In this document: positions 14,355-17,650 of the stretch, piece by piece
How positions within the stretch are numbered: position 1 is the first letter of the stretch
How the letters are laid out: each line of letters opens with the position of its first letter
DNA from: Bacillota bacterium
GTDB taxonomy: Bacteria; Bacillota; Clostridia; Christensenellales; CAG-138
Assembly: GCA_023426265.1 (NCBI GenBank)
Contig: JAFABA010000236.1
Coordinates: forward strand, 1 to 17,650
Direction: 5' to 3'
DNA length: 17,650 nucleotides
Position numbers and translations under genes: made by a program
Notes under the pieces: model-generated
Database searches by the model: none
Told to the model about the DNA's origin: nothing
What the model saw: the letters and a program-made list of their open reading frames with translations, nothing else

Positions 14355-15425
14355 ATGGATGTTTCATATAGACCAACGGGAAGGCGCAAGAGCAGGCCGG
14401 ATACGGATGGACTTGCAATACCGACCGGCTGGCGCTTTTTCTATGCCGGGCAGGACTATGAAATTCCTGCCGTCTATCTTTTCAAAAAAGGCTTTGTTGT
14501 GGATATCATAGGAAGAATAGATACAAATGCGATGCGCGCGTTTTATGACCAGTACGAACAGCGGGGGGAACGCCTTACCCCGTATGAGCGCGCGCAGGCC
14601 ATGCGGGAGCACCCATATCAGCCGTTGGCTGGGATGAGGTTGTGGTTCAACGGCGAGGAAGGAACGGGATCCTGGCATGCGGATGAGGCGCTCTATATGC
14701 CCTGGCAGGCGCAGCAGGTGCCGCTTATCGAGCAGGTGCTTGAAGCCTACCCATTTTTAGACAGGGACGCATGCTTTTCCGTTACGCGCGTCCACGCGCC
14801 TTATCCCAAAGAGCAGAACGGCGTGATTGCGGCAGTCCGGCGGATGTGGACGCGTCCCGCATTGAAAAGCCTGCGCATTTCCATCAGCCCTTCCGAGCGG
14901 ATGCTGCCTCTGGAGCACTCGTTTACGGTGGATCCGGAGGCAAAGGAGCTGCCGGAGCTTACCTTTGCGCACCCCGCAACGGGTACTGCCCACACGCTGC
15001 GCGTTGTGGATGCCGAATGGCAGGATTTTAGCGCGCAGTTTCAAAAGATGTACCGCATGCTCAAACGCAGGAAGCATATGCGCCATACGGTGGGAGAAGC
15101 CCCCCATGTCCTGCGGATTAGGTATACGCTTGCCCCGCCTTTGCCAAAGGGAGAACGGCTGCAGTTGCAGGATGCGATGCGCATGCAGCGGCAATCCGGG
15201 CACAGCGGCGGTGCCTCGGCAATCGGCGTGATCGGCGGCGCCGACGGGCCAACGGCAATTTTTGTTGCAGATCATGATGAAAACCAGCGCTCCATGGAAT
15301 ATGGCGTATGTTATTCGAGTTTTTATCCAAGCCCGCAGGCCAGCTGTACAATCGATCTGGAAGGCGTCTGGACCCGAAAAGAGGCAAAGGCGGAGTTTCA
15401 TTTTGTATGGAACAAAAAGGAGTAA
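14355..15425 (+). CDS. Hypothetical soluble protein with a GGADGPT motif
   Basis: A 356-residue protein that I do not recognise as a whole. ATG 14355 was chosen because ACGGAGG lies 6 bases before it. No signal peptide or membrane segment is seen. The protein is rich in Arg, aromatic residues and His, with scattered beta-type segments such as GWRFFYAGQDYEIPAVYLF (25-43) and LKSLRISISPSERMLP (170-185). Residues 291-305, GVIGGADGPTAIFVA, match the core signature of the beta subunit of sodium-pumping decarboxylases (OadB/GcdB), where the Asp contacts sodium within the membrane. Here the motif sits in a soluble protein with no OadB-like helices around it. It is followed after 79 bases by the LURP-one-like gene. 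Confidence 0.75.
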   Translation: MDVSYRPTGRRKSRPDTDGLAIPTGWRFFYAGQDYEIPAVYLFKKGFVVDIIGRIDTNAMRAFYDQYEQRGERLTPYERAQAMREHPYQPLAGMRLWFNGEEGTGSWHADEALYMPWQAQQVPLIEQVLEAYPFLDRDACFSVTRVHAPYPKEQNGVIAAVRRMWTRPALKSLRISISPSERMLPLEHSFTVDPEAKELPELTFAHPATGTAHTLRVVDAEWQDFSAQFQKMYRMLKRRKHMRHTVGEAPHVLRIRYTLAPPLPKGERLQLQDAMRMQRQSGHSGGASAIGVIGGADGPTAIFVADHDENQRSMEYGVCYSSFYPSPQASCTIDLEGVWTRKEAKAEFHFVWNKKE

Positions 15426-15504
15426 TGCCTGCGGAAGAGACGTTGCCTTGCGCAAAGCGGGTTGGCGTGCCATACTGTAGGAGAATTCGAACAGGGGGAA
15501 GAAC

Positions 15505-15984
15505 ATGAAGCTATATATCAAACAAAAGGTATTTTCCTGGCGGGACCGCTTTACGGTAAAGGATGAAAACGGGGCCGACCGGTACTTTGTGGAGGGAGAA
15601 CTGTTTTCCTGGGGCAAGAAGCTGCACGTCATGGACGCTTCGGGCAATGAGGCGGCGTTTATCCAGCAGAAAATATGGAGCTTCCTGCCGCGCTATGACG
15701 TGTTTGTGGATGGCCGCCATATCGCCCAGATCAAGAAGGAATTTACGTTCCTGCGGCCCCGCTACACCATCGAAGGGATGAACTGGGAGGTAGAGGGCGA
15801 TTTCTGGGCGCACAGCTATGAGATCACGCAGGCGGGCAGCCCGGTGGTTTCCATTCAAAAGGAATGGTTCACATGGGGAGACAGCTACGCGCTTGACATT
15901 GCATCCGCGCAGCACGAAATCTACGCCTTAGCGGTTGTGCTCGCCATTGATTGCGCAATGGCGCAGGAAAGCAACGCAAACTAG
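15505..15984 (+). CDS. LURP-one/YxjI-like protein (tubby-like fold)
   Basis: A 159-residue protein with GGGGGAAG about 5 bases before the ATG. Its Trp-rich beta-strand pattern (IKQKVFSWRDRFTVKDENG, then YFVEGELFSWGKKLHVMD, then IQQKIWSFLPRYDVFVDG) is that of the LURP-one-related/YxjI family, which folds as a tubby-like barrel around a helix. The C-terminal helix is DIASAQHEIYALAVVLAIDC. The bacterial function of these proteins is unknown; a membrane-lipid or scaffold role is only suggested by fold. The 79 bases before it contain TTGCGC and CATACT with 17-base spacing, a weak possible promoter. Confidence 0.85.
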   Translation: MKLYIKQKVFSWRDRFTVKDENGADRYFVEGELFSWGKKLHVMDASGNEAAFIQQKIWSFLPRYDVFVDGRHIAQIKKEFTFLRPRYTIEGMNWEVEGDFWAHSYEITQAGSPVVSIQKEWFTWGDSYALDIASAQHEIYALAVVLAIDCAMAQESNAN

Positions 15985-16085
15985 TTTTAAGGCGGCCTGC
16001 AGAGCATGGATATCCTGTGACCTTTACCCAATCTGAGTCATGGTGTGATATACGCAACAAAATAAAGCGATATGGGGGAGAGCAA

Positions 16086-16961
16086 TTGGACAAAGACAAA
16101 GTATTTGAGCTGCTTGAAACGTCCGGGCGCCTGCCTGCTCTTCCTGAAACGATAAGCCAAATCTTAAATGCATTGAACAACCCGGCCAGCGTGGATATTG
16201 AGGAGCTTGCGGAAAAAGTATCCTCAAATCCGTATCTGACCGAGCTTATCATAGAAAGCGTAAATTCGGGTTTTTTTCATTTAAGAAGAGAAATCAATTC
16301 AATCAGGGAAGCCATTGCTTTTCTCGGGCTGCAAACCGTACAGAACCTGCTGATTTTCTTGATTACCCGCCAATTCTTTCCCGGTGGGCGCGCAAACGGA
16401 AACAGAACCTTCCATATGGCCCGCTACTGGAAGCATGTAATCGGGACCTCTGTCGCATGCTGCATGCTGTCTGAACGAATCAACGCAGGCGATCAATATA
16501 AGCTCTTTTCCTATGGGCTCATTCATGATATCGGCATTTCGGTCCTGGATATGTGCCTGCCTGAAATATTGGACGAGGTATCCGAAAAGCTGAAAAGCGG
16601 CGTACACCAGATCATTGCGGAGCGCGTTGTCATGGGTGGAATCACGCATGCGGATATTGGAGCGTGGCTCTGCAGAAGGTGGAATATTCGCGAGAATATC
16701 ACCGCCATTGTGGAGCACCACCATACCCCTTTGCTTGCCAAGGTCAATACGGAAGACGTTAAGCTGGTTTATCTTGCCGACGAAATCAGCACGGAGTACT
16801 ATGAGAAATTGCTTGGCCTTCATCTGGCGCATGGAATGAACAAAAACATCATGGAGTCTGTGGGAGTAACGCTCCAGGATAGGGAGTTCATAAGCCAAGC
16901 CCTGCCTTCGGAGGTAGAGAAAACAGCCGGGTATTTTCTGCTTAACCGAACTGTTTCATGA
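16086..16961 (+). CDS. HDOD-domain signalling protein
   Basis: A 291-residue protein. TTG 16086 is chosen because GGGGGAG ends 5 bases before it and the HDOD domain begins at once (RLPALPETISQILNALNNP, 15-33); the longer open frame would overlap the preceding gene. Features typical of HDOD are the REAIAFLGLQTVQNLLI segment (74-90), the LIHDIGISVLD stretch (145-155) with His147 and Asp148, HADIGAWLCRRW (188-199) and the EHHHTP (210-215) end of the HD-like core. HDOD proteins are non-catalytic or weakly catalytic relatives of HD phosphohydrolases found in signalling and stress circuits. No attached GGDEF, EAL or receiver domain is present, so the partner must be elsewhere. No clear terminator was found after it. 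Confidence 0.85.
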   Translation: MDKDKVFELLETSGRLPALPETISQILNALNNPASVDIEELAEKVSSNPYLTELIIESVNSGFFHLRREINSIREAIAFLGLQTVQNLLIFLITRQFFPGGRANGNRTFHMARYWKHVIGTSVACCMLSERINAGDQYKLFSYGLIHDIGISVLDMCLPEILDEVSEKLKSGVHQIIAERVVMGGITHADIGAWLCRRWNIRENITAIVEHHHTPLLAKVNTEDVKLVYLADEISTEYYEKLLGLHLAHGMNKNIMESVGVTLQDREFISQALPSEVEKTAGYFLLNRTVS

Positions 16962-16985
16962 TGTGCGGCTTAAAAGGGCCGCCGG

Positions 16986-17162
16986 TTATTGATGGCCTTC
17001 TGTGCGCCGCTCCTTGTAATGCCCGCATACGGGGGCATCCGTCTCCCGCTTTTTTAATTTGGGGTACACGCAATGCCCATAATGTATCGGGGTGTATCTG
17101 TATCCCGCTCTGATATAATGCTGCCGGAAATGTACGCAGGTCCCGCATGTTCCGCTATCCAC
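16986..17162 (-). CDS. Small Cys4 (zinc-binding-like) protein
   Basis: A 58-residue protein from GTG 17162, chosen because GAGGTG (17174-17169) lies 6 bases upstream. An in-frame ATG at 17195 would add 11 residues but has no ribosome site and lies only about 14 bases from a TATAAT. Cysteines at 6, 9, 31 and 46 (CGTCVHF, YGHCVYP, APVCGHY), with histidines nearby, look like a small zinc knuckle or rubredoxin-like fold. The spacing and the aromatic-rich core (FRQHYIRAGYRYTPIHYGH) argue that it is a true protein and not chance. Function is unknown. It is convergent with the HDOD gene and divergent from the XRE relic. Confidence 0.65.
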   Translation of the reverse strand: MDSGTCGTCVHFRQHYIRAGYRYTPIHYGHCVYPKLKKRETDAPVCGHYKERRTEGHQ

Positions 17163-17208
17163 TTTACCCACCTCACGATCAATATCCTTCATCATCCAGC
17201 AACAGTAT

Positions 17209-17214
17209 ATTATA
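17209..17214 (-). promoter_or_regulatory. -10 element for the Cys4 gene
   Basis: A perfect TATAAT on - ends 47 bases before GTG 17162. The -35 position is poor (AAAATC or AAAAAT), so the full promoter is uncertain. Confidence 0.4.
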
Positions 17215-17240
17215 GAATTTATAGCCCTATCGATTTTTAG

Positions 17241-17536
17241 TGTTATAAACTCTATCGCGTATTAAGCCAGGACAAGGATTTGACGCGGATAGATGTGGCA
17301 AGTATTCGGACTATGAACTGGGGAAGACAAGGATTCCGCTCGACAGCATGCTTGTACTTGCGAAATATTATAATGTCAGCATGGATTACCTTTGTGGGGC
17401 GAGCGATAAAAAACCCCGTATCCCGGAATATCCATACGTTCCGGGTTTCCATCAGGCCATTCTCCCCGGCAAGCCGCTCTATCCCCGGACGCTTTTCGTT
17501 CGGGGATTTTTATTTGCTGAACTATTTACGCGATAA
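17241..17536 (+). pseudogene. Decayed XRE-family HTH regulator
   Basis: Two frames together read as one Cro/CI-type helix-turn-helix protein. From 17241 the frame gives YKLYRVLSQDKDLTRIDVAS, the first helices of the domain. At 17303 the sense shifts frame to YSDYELGKTRIPLD and then SMLVLAKYYNVSMDYLCG, the last helices. The recognition helix (about 8 codons) between them is missing and the frame is changed, consistent with a net loss of about 25 bases. The first part also has no start codon: a TAG is directly upstream and the expected ATG place reads TGT. The second frame runs on to 17536 through the terminator, so its native stop is gone as well or the tail is not native. Confidence 0.7.
17481..17512 (+). 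terminator. Intrinsic terminator after the XRE relic
   Basis: ATCCCCGGACG (17481-17491), loop CTTTT, CGTTCGGGGAT (17497-17507), an 11-base stem with one G-T pair, followed by TTTTTAT. A second inverted repeat without T tract, CCCGGAA (17422-17428) / TTCCGGG (17439-17445), lies upstream. Confidence 0.85.
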
Positions 17537-17555
17537 ATGGATTTCTTGCAACAGG

Positions 17556-17650
17556 TTAACCTTCGTCGTCCTCCGTTAATTTGCCCACCGGCCTCGTCCA
17601 GTCCCCGGCCAGATGTTTTACGCGTATGCTTGGCGCAAAAATATCATGCG
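17556..17650 (-). CDS. C-terminal end of an unidentified protein (partial)
   Basis: An open minus-strand frame enters from the window edge and gives 31 residues, with IFAPSIRVKHLAGDWTRPVG followed by KLTEDDEG and TAA. The composition (amphipathic, acidic end) is protein-like, while the other two minus frames here hit stops or are Arg/Gly-rich. I do not recognise the family. Upstream sequence would be needed to identify it. Confidence 0.45.
   Translation of the reverse strand, partial: HDIFAPSIRVKHLAGDWTRPVGKLTEDDEG

Noticed and set aside
14757..15647. A 296-codon minus-strand open frame
   Set aside because: It crosses two well-supported plus-strand genes and their ribosome sites, and has no domain signature.

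Overview
The window looks like chromosome from a Gram-positive anaerobe of the Bacillota, most likely class Clostridia (inference). The reasons are strong GGAGG-type ribosome sites, use of GTG and TTG starts, CCA-encoding tRNAs, a low-GC-Gram-positive style HPr with a Ser46-type site, and mid-range GC gene bodies set against one very AT-rich intergenic island. No rRNA, CRISPR array, insertion sequence or phage module was seen.

Layout. Positions 1-1648 hold the 3' end of hflX, a membrane-anchored cell-wall amidase and a small ArsR-type regulator, all on +. Positions 1645-1969 are a tRNA-Thr(CGU)/tRNA-Pro(CGG) unit with two near-identical promoters and an intrinsic terminator. A HAD phosphatase (2210-3037, +) converges on a minus-strand pair (3081-5381): a BadF/N-acetylglucosamine-kinase type sugar kinase and a GH4 6-phospho-glycosidase. 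The GH4 gene starts at a TTG just behind an A6G9 homopolymer.

The centre of the window (about 5690-13551) is a polyol-utilisation island. It holds GutM, the three glucitol-type PTS proteins (EIIC, EIIBC, EIIA), a DRL-like (DXP-reductoisomerase-like) NAD(P) oxidoreductase, a private HPr, a SorC-type sugar-phosphate-responsive regulator on -, and a divergent pair made of an MDR alcohol dehydrogenase and a ketopantoate-reductase-family protein. The classical sorbitol-6-phosphate dehydrogenase (SrlD, SDR family) is absent; the DRL-like enzyme sits where it would be expected. The likely flow is uptake and phosphorylation of a polyol by the PTS, then oxidation or rearrangement of the polyol phosphate by the DRL-like enzyme, with SorC and GutM controlling expression. 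A palindrome at the sorC promoter is partly repeated inside the gutM promoter, which suggests one regulator acts on both. This is the best candidate here for an undescribed pathway.

The right end (13616-17650) is a run of small, poorly characterised genes: a YhhN-like membrane protein, an unrecognised soluble protein carrying the sodium-decarboxylase beta-subunit signature GGADGPT, a LURP-one/YxjI-like protein and an HDOD protein. These are followed by a 58-residue Cys4 mini-protein on -, a decayed XRE regulator with its terminator still present, and the C-terminal end of a further minus-strand gene running off the window.
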